A stretch of DNA of 64,000 nt from Mytilus californianus (taxonomy: Eukaryota > Mollusca > Bivalvia > Mytilida > Mytilidae): assembly GCF_021869535.1 (NCBI RefSeq), contig NW_026262712.1, positions 53,200,384 through 53,264,383 of the forward strand, given 5' to 3'. Position numbers and translations under genes: made by a program. Under the pieces are notes generated by a model. It had not been told where the DNA came from. It saw only the letters and a program-made list of their open reading frames with translations, and made no database searches. Positions 1 to 12,687 of the stretch are shown piece by piece (positions within the stretch are counted from its first letter, which is position 1; each line of letters starts with the position of its first letter).

Positions 1-1689
1 CATTGCAATAGAAACTATACGCATGGTTTCCGGCAAAAAAATATTATGAACCAGGAGAAAAGTAAAAAAACTTTCAAAATATTATAAATATTTTTCCTCT
101 CAGCTTTTCCAATTTCACGGTATAAATGCGCAAACCCGATATATGCTTACCTTGCATATGCTTGGACATTTTTCAGACCGTTTTCAAAAATAACATTATC
201 CGGTTTACGGTTTCAGTGATATTGATTTTGCTTTAAAACGCAAATAACAATAACAATAGCAATAATCTTATGAAGTTTTACGATGGTCAGAAAAAAAAAA
301 TACTGTAGGAAAGAAACGGAACTCCGATCTTTTGCACACAAAATGTAACGTTGGACATTACGTTTTTGCGTAAAAATGGGATAATTAAGTGTTATAATTC
401 TTGATATTTTAAATTTCGGTTCCTTTTTTTTCTTTATTTTCAAGTCTAATGTAATAAAATCAACCAAAAATCACTATATTTTTATCGAACTGACCAGTCT
501 ACGTATTTATTTTCATGCTAATCTATAGCAAAATGGAATTCGTACCAACATCGTGCGCAACGTCTAAGCATATTAGATACTGTGATTATAGATTATTAGT
601 TCTTTTTACTAGAATTGACCTTGCTATTGAAATGATCTTGATAAATCTTTTTGATTTTTTTGTTGGTGCAGAAATGATATGAAAAAATAATGTAAAACAC
701 GGATTAACCCCTATAACTTATCATTTGGTAAACAGGGGGTAGTTTCACGAAAGTTTTTGCCACTTAAAACAAAGGAACAAACCAAATGAATACTTGAAGC
801 CATTTGTATTACACGTTAGTACATATCAAAGTATACTCCTACATGTACTTGTACATGACTTAATTACTAATAACGGATGAGGTCACATTGTTGAGTGTTG
901 CACAACGTACTATTATTCATGAAATCCGCAGAAATTCATTTTTCGCCGTTATCCATTTCTAAATGATGAATTCTTTCTCTAATAACATCGACCGTCGTAA
1001 TTATGAAATTTGCAGTAAACGTATGCATGTATACACTCGGTCCCCATTATTATGATTTGTCTTGGGACAGGAATTATGTTGTCGAAGTTGTGACAAAATT
1101 TAAGACCTGTCTTATTTCAATGAAATTATGTGAAATATTCAGGACAGGATGCATAGCGAAGGCATACATACTTAGTCCCACATACATTTTGTCCTAGGAC
1201 AACTTCATGAAAGAAACCCCGGCTCAGATATTGCTTCTGTGTATTTTCTTACAAGTAAAGGTAAAACAAATTTAACTTTGTATATGAAACAAGTTTGTGT
1301 CTAACCTAATAGCTCCTTCCGGCAAAATGTCAAATCGTTTCCTAAATCACGTAAAAATAAACATTTTTGTTATATTTGTTTTTAAATTATAATTATTTAA
1401 TAGGAACAATCTTTAGAAATCTTTACAAATACTTGAAAATAGATTTAAACGGGGAATATTTAATATGATTCAGGTTTTTTACATTTCAATCATAATAATC
1501 TATCAACATACACAGTCGAATGACGCATTTAGAAAACTCAAATATGCACACATAAACCCGTTGAAAAAAGTAGTGTTAGTTCGCACAAACTTACAATACA
1601 TATATCATTCAAGGCTATTATTAATTGCGGATATATTAATCTGTATTTCTTGATCTTTAACTCTAGACAACAATATAATTGAATACTAA
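1..1689. other. non-coding, no gene recognised
   Basis: AT-rich sequence with only short chance open frames. It is most likely part of the first intron of the claudin-like gene whose second exon starts at 3125. The paralogous first intron at 18183-22097 is 3.9 kb, so the missing first exon is expected left of the window. I looked for a start exon resembling the one at 17966 and saw none. Confidence 0.6.
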
Positions 1690-1870
1690 ATAAAAAAAGG
1701 CGAAAGATACCAAAGGGATACTCAAACTAACAAGTCGAAAATTAACTGACAACGCCATGGTAAAAATGAAAAATGTCCAAAAAGGCAAACAACAGTATAT
1801 AAAGACAACATAGAAAACTAAAGACTGAGCAACACGAACCTGCCCGTTACAAAACTGTTAAACATCAAAA
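1690..1870 (+). repeat. dispersed repeat family R2 (GATACCAAAGGGA type)
   Basis: The copy begins with GGCGAAAGATACCAAAGGGA and runs through the CAACGCCATGG and AAACTAAAGACTGAGCAAC blocks. The same ordered blocks recur at 4596, 8637, 22608, 24715, 30335, 38180, 42575, 48155, 55485 and 60215. I recognise the family as abundant in mussel DNA. No coding capacity is evident. Confidence 0.8.
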
Positions 1871-2869
1871 TGTAATCATCATCCTGCTATATAGACATAT
1901 CGTTACACGGGATTTTGAAAACAAATTGAATACAGATTAATAAGCTCAGGATGACTTTCGAGGGAGTTCAAAAAATCGTGTCCTGTCTGAAAGCACCTTG
2001 AATGCATGTTAAAATAATTTCAAATTAAAAAAGTGATTCAAAGATGACTACTTAAACTTCAATTTGCCAGTAATTATACATATACTTAGCAACTTCAAAT
2101 TTCATGTTGTCCTGTCGTTTGTTTTCTTGATTACCCGTACACGTCAATATTTGTAATAATAAGTTGCCTTTAATCAGCCTATATCTAGAGTATCACCGCT
2201 AAATTATCTATTTTTCCAGACATGCGGCTTTATGTACCATTTAAAATTTTATCCGTCAATATCGTTATAAGGGACCAAGTTTATAAAACAATTTGCAGTT
2301 GGAAAATAACCAAACTCGAATGATAGTGAAGTTTTCTGTGACGATCATCACGCTTTGGTGAGATTAGAATAATATGCACAACCCCATGTGTGACTGGGGT
2401 CGGGTAAAATGGCCACATTGACCCCTTGTCTAGGCTTTAAGGTCCAGTCTATTTGTTGCACGCGGGAAGCATACTCTCAGTGCTCTCATTATTAACTTCA
2501 GAGACAAGGCATGCAATACGATAAATGTTTCGCTTTATTTTAAACACAATGCAGCAATCTTTTTGTGGAGGGTTTCGTATGTGGCTTGTTGTAGGACAAA
2601 CTTTACCATTTTTCTCTATTCCTTTGTTTTTGTGCCCATTTAATTTATATTCTCTATTGTTTGCCTCATTGTTCTCTATCCTACAAACCCTATCCAAACC
2701 ATCAAACATCTGCCTCTGGATGTTGAGTCAAACACCTATACTTGTCAATATAGGATCTTTCAAAAAAATGAACTTCAATAAATAGTAACTTCAAGATTTA
2801 CATATAAATGAAAACGTCGCTTATTTTCTCCCATTATGGAACTTGAAAATGGAAAAACTGACCGACTTT
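1871..2869. other. non-coding, no gene recognised
   Basis: No exon, RNA gene or clear repeat seen. Open frames on both strands around 2449-2785 overlap each other and show no recognisable protein. Confidence 0.5.
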
Positions 2870-2965
2870 GAATTATAAAAAGGTGATGTGGTATGATTAC
2901 CAATGAGCATCCACCAGAGATCATTTGAAGTGCGTGGAGGTACCGAACGGCGTTCAATACATGAG
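2870..2965 (+). repeat. dispersed repeat family R1, terminal fragment
   Basis: It carries the diagnostic end GATGTGGTATGATTACCAAT followed by a diverged 'gagacc' stretch. This is the left terminus of the inverted-end family best preserved at 20855-21310. Confidence 0.7.
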
Positions 2966-3124
2966 TATTTTAAATATATTTTTACGCTCTAATATTATTT
3001 TATGAGGGACTGGATGACTGGGTATTCATTTCTGTATCCTTAGATTTTTAGGCCATGTTTCTTTATGTTATTTTTTAATTATTCTGAATTCTTTATATTA
3101 TAGTATCCCTTTATTCTCTTTTAG

Positions 3125-3262
3125 AATGGCTGTTTCTTACCAGAATATTTGAAGCATTTGGAGTGATCCTTTGCCTAATTGCATTTATCGTACATATAGT
3201 ATTTTTACCCACAAGGAAGTACGCAGTACGAGCTGCCTCTATTTATACACTAGGGGCTGCAG
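3125..3262 (+). CDS. claudin/PMP22-like tetraspan membrane protein A, middle exon
   Basis: Second coding exon of a four-pass membrane protein of the claudin / PMP22 / EMP superfamily (family assignment by inference). The acceptor is CTCTTTTAG and the donor GCAG|GTGAGT. It is 138 nt, entered and left in phase 1. It encodes EWLFLTRIFEAFGVILCL, then a hydrophobic helix (TM2), FLPTRK, and the start of TM3. The exon at 22098-22235 has exactly the same length and phase, and its product is nearly the same (EWLFMTRIFELFGVILCL). The first exon, with TM1 and the extracellular loop, is not in the window. Such proteins act at the plasma membrane, in epithelial junctions or as adhesion and regulatory tetraspans. 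The specific role here is unknown. Confidence 0.85.
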
Positions 3263-3284
3263 GTGAGTCGTTTGTGTTGACACA

Positions 3285-3350
3285 AACTTAGACACACACA
3301 TATGCACAATCTCACACACATAGCCCCTCCCCACCACACACACACACATC
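3285..3350. repeat. (CA)n-rich microsatellite
   Basis: Short interrupted runs of CACACA just downstream of the donor of the claudin-like exon. Confidence 0.8.
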
Positions 3351-3509
3351 ATTATTAATATTTTAAAAAACTAGTCTAAAATTACAAGGCTAATTGACAA
3401 TAGGTCTGTAACAGTACAGTGTAATCAACATAAACTGCATCTTGCATGTAATTATTAGTTATGCAATCCACAAATTTCAGAGAAAAAATCTACCTCTGAA
3501 TAGGTAACG

Positions 3510-3791
3510 TTAAGGTGGTACCTAACACTACAGGGAGATAACTCTGTAAAAATCAGCTAAACGTTTTAATCATGTTGTATTGTTAAGGAAATATCAAGAT
3601 TCTCAATGATCAAAATTAGTGTTTGTCAAACTGCTATATAACCAGTGAAATTTTTCTGATAAAGTGGTTGGTTCAAATTATTTGAAATTTTTATATTTTT
3701 GTCAAAGGGTCAAAGTAAACATTTTGTCAAATTTTTAGGAAAATTAAACGAGCCAAATTAGTATTAGTCAAGGTGTTGGGTACCACCTTAA
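3510..3791. mobile_element. MITE, about 282 bp, TTAA-flanked
   Basis: The ends are inverted repeats: left TTAAGGTGGTACCTAACAC, and right the complement with one substitution (TTAAGGTGGTACCCAACAC read from the other strand). The terminal TTAA suggests a TTAA target, as in piggyBac-type elements (inference). A second copy, similar over its whole length, lies at 59034-59314. There is no coding capacity. It sits in the intron of claudin-like gene A. Confidence 0.8.
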
Positions 3792-4595
3792 ATAGTATCT
3801 AAGCGTCTTTTTAAAAAGCTTCTTTGACAATTTTGAATTGTAAAGAAAATAATGTTATTATAATTCAACACTACTTCAGAATTTCACATAAAAAGACAAT
3901 TAAACTAAATACTAAAAAATAAACACCTAGAGTGCAACGTACAGTCTTCGACAATAACTATAGACAGATGTCTGTACATCTGTGCCTATGACAATGTGTG
4001 AGGAGTTGAACTAGGTTATTTTAGATCTCAGCCTCTCTCTTTTTAAAACTCGGTCAGTAGATTTGTTTGATGTATTTAAACACCATTGAATCAAATAAAA
4101 CATAAAGAGAATTATGAGGGTTGGATAGTACAACAGACCACATCAACCAACAACACTAGTTACTTTGAAAATTTAGGCGTTCAAACAATCAAATAGAACA
4201 ACGAACAACACAAGGTCCAGATAGCCTGACTTGTTTTCCTATATTGCTCTAAAATCTGATAGCTTTTTAAGTGATCATCACAAATTCATCGAAGAAAAAA
4301 AGAATTTTTAGACGACAAGAAGCGTGTCTATGGTTATGATAATCGCTGATGGATTTTTTTAATGTGATTATATAATAGACACGACCTCGTTGACACTAAT
4401 TTGAATTAATTTTTGATATGAAAGAAAACCAAGACAATATTGCTACTCCGTATAGCAAAATGTCTCCCGTCTCTGTATAAATGAGGAATGAAATTGTTTG
4501 TGAAATATAGGCGAATAGTTGTACAACAGGAACATATACTTCATTATAAAGTGAATTAAGAGCGTTTGAATTTGTTAATGTTATTCGATAGGCTA
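3792..4595. other. intron sequence, nothing recognised
   Basis: Intron 2 of claudin-like gene A. No further exon or repeat identified. Confidence 0.5.
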
Positions 4596-4830
4596 AACAT
4601 GGAAAAATCGAAAGACGAACAAGTCCACAAAACACAACATAGAAAACTAAAGGCTGACCAACACAAACCTCGAAAAAACCGGGGTGACCTCGGGTGCTTC
4701 GGAAAGGTAAGCAGTTCCTGCTCTTCCACATGTGGCACCCGTCTTGTTACTCCTATAAGTACAAATCCGGTGACGTCTCATTTTGTGATGTCAAAATAGA
4801 GGAAAAGAGAACGGGATAATGCGTTTTACC
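4596..4830 (+). repeat. dispersed repeat family R2, internal to 3' part
   Basis: It holds the ordered blocks AAACACAACATAGAAAACTA, AAAACCGGGGTGACCTCGGG and TCCACATGTGGCACCCGTCT seen in the other R2 copies. The small open frames across it (4396-4799) are repeat-derived. Confidence 0.8.
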
Positions 4831-5042
4831 TTCTGTTCTGAATAATGAAATTGTAAACAAAAAAAGTACTTCAAATTATTTAAGGGGACTTTTCCTATAT
4901 GCCTCATTCATAAAAGGCCTGTCTTTGATAAAGACACAAATTAATTGAAAGCTAAGATGCTGATTCATGCAAAACATGACAAATGGAATTTTGACAAAAG
5001 AAATTACCAACTCCTAATATGAAGTATTTATTTACATTACAG

Positions 5043-5236
5043 GTCTTTTTGCTTTAGCCGGAGCCTTCCTGTTTGTAGCTAAGTACAGTGACCTTGGTTC
5101 CCAATTGGCCACTGGTAAAGAAGGATCGCCTGGTCCAGCCTTTGGAATATGTATATTAGCCGGAGTTCTCTCCCTTGTAGCGGCAGTTGTTACAGGGGTC
5201 GCCACTGTTAAGAAAGGAGACGATTATTATGATTAA
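5043..5236 (+). CDS. claudin/PMP22-like tetraspan membrane protein A, last exon
   Basis: Terminal coding exon after the acceptor ACATTACAG, joining in phase 1. It encodes the rest of TM3 (LFALAGAFLFVA), a short extracellular loop with GSPGPAFG, TM4 (GICILAGVLSLVAAVVTG) and the cytoplasmic tail ending VKKGDDYYD-stop. The paralogous exon at 22937-23145 ends VRKGEDYY plus five more residues, so the two tails share a K/R-K-G-D/E-D-YY motif. The tail is short and has no obvious C-terminal PDZ ligand, unlike many vertebrate claudins. A poly(A) signal follows at 5351. Confidence 0.85.
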
Positions 5237-5350
5237 ACAATGTTAAACATACCTTGATCTTGACACGAGATATTATCTTATACAATTGTTAATTTCGTAG
5301 TGTATTCTGTTATAAAATTTCTATGATCTATATCATTTAGGACTAAGATA

Positions 5351-5356
5351 AATAAA
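5351..5356 (+). terminator. poly(A) signal AATAAA of claudin-like gene A
   Basis: Canonical AATAAA 115 bases after the stop codon at 5236. Confidence 0.6.
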
Positions 5357-7417
5357 AATGTTACAAATTCCTTTATGTATATATTTCAAACACGGAAGAA
5401 AATACTTTAAAACGGGTTTATTTCTGTCTGAGTGATTTTGTGTATTTATTGCCAATATTTATTACAGTGACGCTACATGTAGGTATGGAATGTCAGTATG
5501 AAAACATTAGAAAAGAATCTGGGAAAGCAGCCATAGATTCGCAGAATGTAAATTATGGTGGTCAAATGAGGGACCATAAGCCCATCACGGAAAAACTGTA
5601 GAAAACAATTCCCTATAACGTTTTCACAATTTTAGTATTTTGATCTTGCAAATACGTTTTAGATATGCAATGGGAGCTCGTGTGAGCATGTATTCTCGGA
5701 AATTCAGCATAGACCTACAAAAATACAAATAAAGATTTAAGATTGTAATAGATTAGACATGTTAGATTTATAATAATTGAACAACATAGTTTCAATCGAA
5801 CTGATGTTCGAACTTTGAAATGAAGTCGAACGATAACGCGAACATAAACGCGAAGTCCTTCTAGGAATAAAGGACTTCGGGATGCCCTATTAATGTAGGC
5901 ATGATGGTATCTTCTTATAATATACAAAATATTAGAGATATTTATACATTTAAAGAGATTGTAGCATAAAGATACTCAGTTTGGATGAAATACAGTTCCT
6001 TTGACCACTCTTCGCTTACAAGGGAAGCAAAGTGTAGACTCGGGACCTGTATTTTAATAAGGTTGGAAATATGTTAGTATTGCCTGTAATCTTGCACCTG
6101 TCAATTTTATAAATGACTTTGCTTTGCTGAAGTCATAAATTATCTGTTTTGATATTAGGACATGGTTTGTGTATAATAGTTTATAAAACAAATATTCAAT
6201 AGTGCATGGCCATTGATAGTTATCTTATTAAAAAAACTGGTTATCGAATATAACTATAAAACGAATATAAAACTGACATTTCTATAGCATTGTCATAAAA
6301 CAGTATTTTTTGTTTTATTTTTGCATTATAATGTTACAACTGATGTATCCTGAAATGTCACTTTACGGATATTATAAAAATTGTCGCATCGGTTTAACTT
6401 GTGACACTCGACTTCTCAGAAAAAACAGACGACCAAACAGGCAAACAACAACAAACAACAGATGGTCCAGAGAGAATAAATTGGAGGTGGGGTTTAACCC
6501 TTTTTCATTAACGCGAAACATCCCCAATGCTTATCTAGACATGTTTTTATAAGCAAATCGCGCACTGAAAATTCTACACAGTGCAGTTACCGACAACATT
6601 ACCACTAACTTGAACAAGGAAATAATAGGCGTTTCATAATTTGCAAATGCAAATGGTGTTCAGTTTTAAGGTATTTTTGGCGTACATGTATCAAGTAGTT
6701 TAGTTATCGTTGCCCTTTCTATATCTCCTTTCTGAAAACAAAATCATTCATCAATTAATTTCTTGTTCAATAACCATGTTTCGTGGTTAGGCCTTTCAAT
6801 GAAAGACATAATGATATTTTGTTAATTCGAAGTACACAACATATCCTGATGTAGCCAGTGAATGCCTAATATTTGTATTGTGGTTATATTTTACAATGCA
6901 ATTGGATGGCAAATAATTATTATAATTGAATATTCTGATATTTCCCTTTCCGTTTTAGTTTACTATTTCTTATTATTACCAAAATCTATGTTTCGCAATT
7001 CACAAACGTAGCGTTATCGATGCACGTTCAGGTAAAGTTTGGTAACATATTTTATAAATATTTTTCGTTATGGAATATCTGTTTCTCGAAGGATCAAAGA
7101 TAAATGTGTGTTTCACTTTTAGCCGCAATCCCGTCCCTTTTTCATTGTGAAATCGCCGAATAAAACTTGCCACGGAATGTATACATCCAATGCGAAATAC
7201 GACAATTGCCACTAATGGAGCAGGGAATACTTACCCTCAAGGAGCCCCTGAGTTCACCCCATGTTATGGCATTCGTGATGCTGAGTCTATAGTTGTATGT
7301 GTAGTGTTTTGTGGACTCTTTTATTGATGACCATGTATTGCTTATTTTTATTTGACTATTATCTTTTGATTGCCCCTAAAGTATCTTCCCCTACTTTTTT
7401 TCTAACATGGAATTCCT
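5357..7417. other. intergenic, no gene recognised
   Basis: Non-coding. A short palindrome (AAGTCCTT ... AAGGACTT) lies at about 5851-5877. The stretch around 6990-7330 resembles dispersed mussel repeat sequence, but I could not delimit it. Confidence 0.4.
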
Positions 7418-7620
7418 TTAAACTCGTGCTAAAACCATCTTACAGTGTTTAAACTCGTGTTAAAACCATCTTACATTGTTTAAACTCGTGCTTAACCACC
7501 TTACAGTGTTTAAACTTGTGCTAAAACCATTTTACAGGGTTTCAACTCGTGCTAAAACTATCTTACAGTGTTTAAACTCGTGCTAAAACCCTCTTACAGT
7601 GTTTAAACTCGTGCTAAAAT
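7418..7620. repeat. 31-bp tandem repeat, about 6.5 copies
   Basis: The unit reads TTTAAACTCGTGCTAAAACC followed by a CTTACAGTG block, repeated with scattered substitutions. This is a minisatellite. Confidence 0.9.
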
Positions 7621-9660
7621 ATAGATTGGTCGTTCCGTTTTCTCGTTGTGTTCTTTTCATACACCTGATTTCTGTGAAATATTATTCACTGGTAAAATAC
7701 CTTATGATCTATGTTACACGGAAATGCAAAAAAAAAAGAAAAAAAGACAAACAAAAGTCTTGTACAGCCGTACGGTGAACTATAATTGCTTACATCTACA
7801 TCATTTGGACACTGGTGAATAATTGTTGCATTGGCAATCATACCACATCTTCTTATTTTTATCTTGCTATGTAGTGCTGTTGATTAGTTTTTTCTTGTCA
7901 AGACATCTCTTACACGAAAAACAGACTCAAAAAGATTTTCGCAAACAGTACTTTCTTTCACCGTTGGGCTTACTATAAAATATTACTTGTTGAGAAATGT
8001 TGAGGAAAAAAGAAAAGAAAAAAGAACTCACAGCTAGTTTCAAGTTAGCAGAATATCAAAGGAATCTTTTTTAAAACGCAAATTAGTTTTATGTAAAAAA
8101 ACTCTTTTCATTGATACTTCCAAATATTTTAAGATAACACCCTGTTTCTAGCGGGGTTCTTGTTGCTTGAAGTCTTTGGTTTTTCTTTGTAGCGTTTTGT
8201 AGGCTTTTATTTGTCTTATCGTCATTTTTCGTGGCTTTGTCGTTTTTTCTTCGACTTGTGAGTTTTGAATTTTCTTTTGGTATCTTCCGTCTCTTTTTTT
8301 TTTAACATTCTATATCTTTTGTCTGATGCATACCTGATGAAAGGTATTTGACAAAAGTAAAATTGCAAAAATACCGAACTCCGAGGGAAATTCCCTAAGT
8401 AAATGGCAAATTCAAAAGCTCAAACACACCAAACCCTAAATTGCTGTTGGGCGTAATACATGTGTAGGTACCATACATTAACTTAACTACGGTTACTCGT
8501 ATGGTATCTTTTGATGCACTGCGTTATAATTTGTCAAGTAACCCCGGAGTCAGTGTAGCGGTACCGATTTGATTTGAATTACACGTTTTATAAACTAAAT
8601 AAATTTGTATTTTAGATAATTATAAAAATACAGTCGTATAAAAGGGAGGCGAAAATACCAAAGGAACATTTAAACGGAAAAGTCGAAAACAAACTGACAA
8701 TGCCATGACAAAAAAACGAAAAACGACGAAAAATCAAACAACAAATCACAACATAGAATACCAAAGGCTGAGCAATACGAACCTTACCAAAAACCGTTAG
8801 TGATCTCAGGTATCTTTCGAGAAAATTTGGCTACAGTTTAATTGAACTTGATACCTATAAGCTGTATTGCTTTTGGAATAAAGAATATACTAGAACACAA
8901 CCGCGAAATCGCGGGCATTTAGAGCGAGGTTGAAAGTATGTTAACTGTTGTAGGATGAATTTTTGTAAAAGATTTTATGACTTGAGAATTTCAGGAAAGG
9001 TATCAAAAGTCATAGGTACTTGGGGATAGGACGATTTTTTTAGCCCTCCCCTTTTTTCCAAAGTCCGTTATTTTTTGTTTTCTGGTAATTTCAATTATTT
9101 TCGCGTTTTTCTGTACACTATGAACATACATGTACATAAACTATAAAATAAAGTGTATTTGCTATTTACTATCAATTCCAAGCTTACTATCCACGGCGGT
9201 CTATTATATTATATGTATGATCATAGTATACAGAAAAACGCGAAAATAATTGTCCTGTCCCCAAGTTCTCATGAAAATTATGTGTAATTTTAAAACAGTC
9301 CTAAACGGAAGTCTTGTTTATGACTTAAAAGTCCGTCCGATGACGGAAATAATATCCGGACGCCTTTATTTTCGTTTTCCTCCCAAAATAATCCAAACTG
9401 AATAATCATAAGCGAGGATGACAAATGCGACTATGCATGGTACCTATAGGACACAGAGGCATGATAATTAATTTATTGTGGAAGGAAGAGAAGCGACACA
9501 CAAAATGAGGTCTTCTCATTTAATAGTATAGATATTATATCTAATATTTATAAGACCCTTTTTGGTTTGCTGTGAAACATGTGATTCATGAGGATTAAAA
9601 TCAATTAGGTCCTGTACATATATGGAACATTTAATTATGTCTATTTACTGAAAAATGAAT
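7621..9660. other. intergenic with repeat fragments
   Basis: Holds an inverted R1 end at about 7800-7862 (CATTGGCAATCATACCACAT), a reversed R2 fragment at about 8180-8300, part of family R4 at about 8350-8450, and a forward R2 copy at about 8637-8815. No gene seen. Confidence 0.6.
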
Positions 9661-9673
9661 TGTTTAGCACTCA

Positions 9674-9682
9674 TCTGATTGG
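9674..9682 (+). promoter_or_regulatory. TCTGATTGG, inverted CCAAT box upstream of C-type lectin gene
   Basis: ATTGG is the CCAAT box on the other strand, a known NF-Y-type promoter element. The same nine bases occur 148-266 bases before the start codon (or its decayed equivalent) of all four related first exons: here, 31177, 40475 and 50134. Confidence 0.55.
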
Positions 9683-9821
9683 TTAATGGATTTTGAGATC
9701 TATAGTTAGTGTCACACAGTGGTAAAATCCTATATTAGTTGATTGCTTAGAAACTTTAAACATTATATATGTTTCAGCATAAAGCAGAAATATAAATCAT
9801 TCAAAAGAAAGAAAGCAAGAA

Positions 9822-10116
9822 ATGTTTGCACCGTGCTTGACATTAATATGGTTTCTGTTCACAAAAATTTCATTTTCTGCTGCGTTTTTGCAAGTTGGGA
9901 AAGGAACTTTTATAGTTGAGACGAATAAAAGAATAGTTTCATGGAACGCACCACTTAAGGCTTCATCAAGTGTAGATTGTTTACTTTTGTGTACCAACAA
10001 TGGTGTCTGTTGTTCTGCCAGCTACTATGAGAAAACTATGTTCTGTTATTTGAACAATGATTGTCCACCCGAAATGGAAAATGTGACCAATTCCATAACA
10101 TTTATTAGAAAATCAG
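9822..10116 (+). CDS. secreted Apple/PAN-like + C-type lectin protein, exon 1
   Basis: First of three exons (295 + 174 + 224 nt, 230 residues). It encodes a signal peptide (residues 1-21, MFAPCLTLIWFLF...) and a Cys-rich Apple/PAN-like module with Cys at 53, 57, 63, 64, 75 and 81 and the motifs CCSASY and CPPEME. The donor TCAG|GTATCT leaves phase 1. The Cys spacing C-x3-C-x5-CC-x10-C-x5-C is identical in the first exon at 40740, where the following domain is an F-type lectin fold. The module probably aids protein-protein contact or oligomerisation (inference). The start is the first ATG in frame and begins a clear hydrophobic leader. The Apple/PAN label rests only on Cys pattern and position, so a distinct unnamed module is possible. 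Confidence 0.85.
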
Positions 10117-12124
10117 GTATCTGTTTTAAATAGTTGTTTTCTTTTTTTTTTTTGTTCACTGTTCTGTTTTCGTGTGTTTAGATTTTTATAAAATTTTGAT
10201 GTTGTTAAGACCAGCCTGTACATATTACGTTTGAATTAGTATGTGTGAATTCACTATTTCTGTTTAATTTGAAAAAAAAGAAAAAAAGGTTTATTTTTAT
10301 GTTTCGTATTATTATTGTACTTTATTGGATTTTTATTAATTTGTATTAACCAGGTTATTCTAATTTGCCGTTTCAAAATCTAATGCATTCTGGGTACTAT
10401 TCTTTAAAACGTGTCACATGATACCAAAACGTTGCGATTGGTTAAAAATGTCATAAAAAATAGAAATTCAACCAATGACGTGACGTTATTTTCATTTCGG
10501 GGTACGAATAATTAAATTACCCATAGTCCTCTAGATTCAGAAATTGTTCTATTGCCTTGTATAGACTGGTACCCGGCCGTTATTGAAATTCTTGACAATA
10601 CCATATTTGTATATTCCGAAGGCATACTAGCAACCTAGCCTTGTACGGATCTTTTTCAAGCAAAGAAAAAAATATCTCGACTGTTAATCATGACACAATG
10701 TAAACCAAATGTTAAATGTTAAGCAAGTTGGTTGTTAAAGTAGTGTTTTTTTTTTCGATTTGTTTTAATATATTGTTCTTAGATTATAGTTTTGTATATC
10801 ACCAATTAGAAAAGATTGTGTTAGACATCACATTTACGAAACAAACTAATAAAACAGAACATCACTCACGGTCATTAGAATTGAGAATGGAATCGGGAAA
10901 TGTGTCAAAGAGACAACAACCCGACAAAGAGCAAGTTATTAGTCTTGATCCTGTATGAGACTTGCTACAGTCGTATTGGTTCTCGGTCAGCCTTTGGTGG
11001 TCATTTAAAGTGAATGGTTAATAAATTTGTCAATTTGTCATTAAATTTGGTTTTCATATTGATCTTGTATCGTACAGTCGTGTTTTGTGTTGAAAAAGCT
11101 GTAAAAGCCACTCGGCTTTTAGGGGAAAAATTCACTGTTTTCAAGTCGTGTATAGAAAACATAATCAGATACCCCCCCCCCCCCCCCCCCCCCCCCCCAA
11201 TTGTATAGATTGTGTGCTTGATTTAATTTCTTCGACGAAAACATATCTACTCCGTAGTCAAAAATTGTTATTATGAAAATAGTGTATTAATTAACAGATA
11301 TACAATCGCAAATGCAGGTCACAATGTTGACGAGTCGTTAGTATGTCTGCTGTTCAGACCAATAACATTATAAGCTTTGGGGCGTTAAGATGTGCGAATT
11401 AAATTAAAATATTACATTTGACGAAGTCTTTGATTTTTGTTGTCAGTTGTCAGCTGTCAGACATTTGACTTCTACAATCATTATTACTTGCATGTAACAT
11501 ATATTATATACATTTTAAACTTTGAATTATATCGCTGCAAGAGATTATATTCATTACCTTAGAATTGAATCTTTAAAGTGAATTTTGTTTACTATGCACT
11601 TAATCGCTTACACTTGACAAAGAACGGGAAGCAAAACAAACCACTTAAACATGTCACAGTTATGCATAAAGTATACCTTTTGAAATAAATGCATGTGAAT
11701 TGTTTCAAAATGATATGAAACAAACTATTTAATTGGTTAATCTTAAATTTCATTTTCGTGAATAGAAAAATACCAACAAAAAGACGATAGGTACTGTTTG
11801 CACTGTTTAATGGTTTATCCAATAGAACTATTTTTACAGTTTGCATATAGAGGTATGTTTTAGATTTGAGTGTTTGTTCGATCAGTCCCACAAAACCGTA
11901 CATGTAAAAAACAAAAGAACCTGTGAGGCATCCGGTTAATTTGAAAAACACAAATAGGAACTGTTACAGCTTGTTGGAACAAGGAATTTGAGGTTCTAAA
12001 GGGGACAGACAATAATTCATATGCAAGCGTGCCAGAGATCATGCCATGATTGATAAGCTCCGTAGAGAGCCACCTAGTACACAATCATATCCTTTCCAAA
12101 GCTCAACTGAAGGTAGGTATCCTC
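10117..12124. other. intron 1 of the C-type lectin gene
   Basis: Non-coding. It contains a run of about 29 C at 11171-11199. No further exon seen. Confidence 0.6.
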
Positions 12125-12250
12125 AGAAAATTTGAAAGTCCAACCTATGTATTGGCTACCTAAACGACACACATACCGTTTGAGTATATCTTCATCACGA
12201 ATTTTGGCTTTGGATAGTTCTAAATACCATACTTTTGAAAACAAGCAACT
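12125..12250 (+). pseudogene. reverse-transcriptase fragment remnant
   Basis: One frame reads QPMYWLPKRHTYRLSISSS. This resembles the P-x-YWLPK-H-x-x-P-x-x-x-R-x-I-S-S-S block found in reverse transcriptases of Penelope-like and related retroelements, which are frequent in bivalve DNA. The reading frame is broken on both sides. The element type is uncertain. Confidence 0.4.
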
Positions 12251-12409
12251 TTATGACCAAAATAGAAAAAGAGTCAAAAAAAAAACAGCCCTCCAATACA
12301 CAAAACTTAAATCTAAATATTGAGCGATAGAAAGAAGCCTATTGTTTCTGGGTTCATGATTAATATGTCATACTTGTATTCTGCCAAACTACAGGTAGAG
12401 GGACGGTAG

Positions 12410-12600
12410 GAGGGGATGTCATCCTGAATTCCCCCCAAAACAAAACATTTTTTTCAGGATCCCGAGAAATAAATCATTAACTCCCCAGTCCCGATAGATC
12501 TAAGTGTAAATCCCGAATTAACGTGAAAACAAAGGGCCAATCCCGAATTCCCGCAAAAACAAAGGCCTTATCCCGACGTCCCGAAAAAGATCCTACCGGT
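12410..12600. repeat. degenerate tandem CCCGAATTCCCG-type repeat
   Basis: Repeated blocks of TCCCGAATT / AACAAAGG(C/G)C. A related fragment (ATTCCCGAATTCCCGCG) lies at about 21471-21510. Confidence 0.6.
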
Positions 12601-12687
12601 CATCCATGTACAGTTTTTGGGATCATCAGCTGACAGTTTCAGTTATTCTTTTGTGTTATCTTTAGTTTTGATTATTTCATATTTAAG

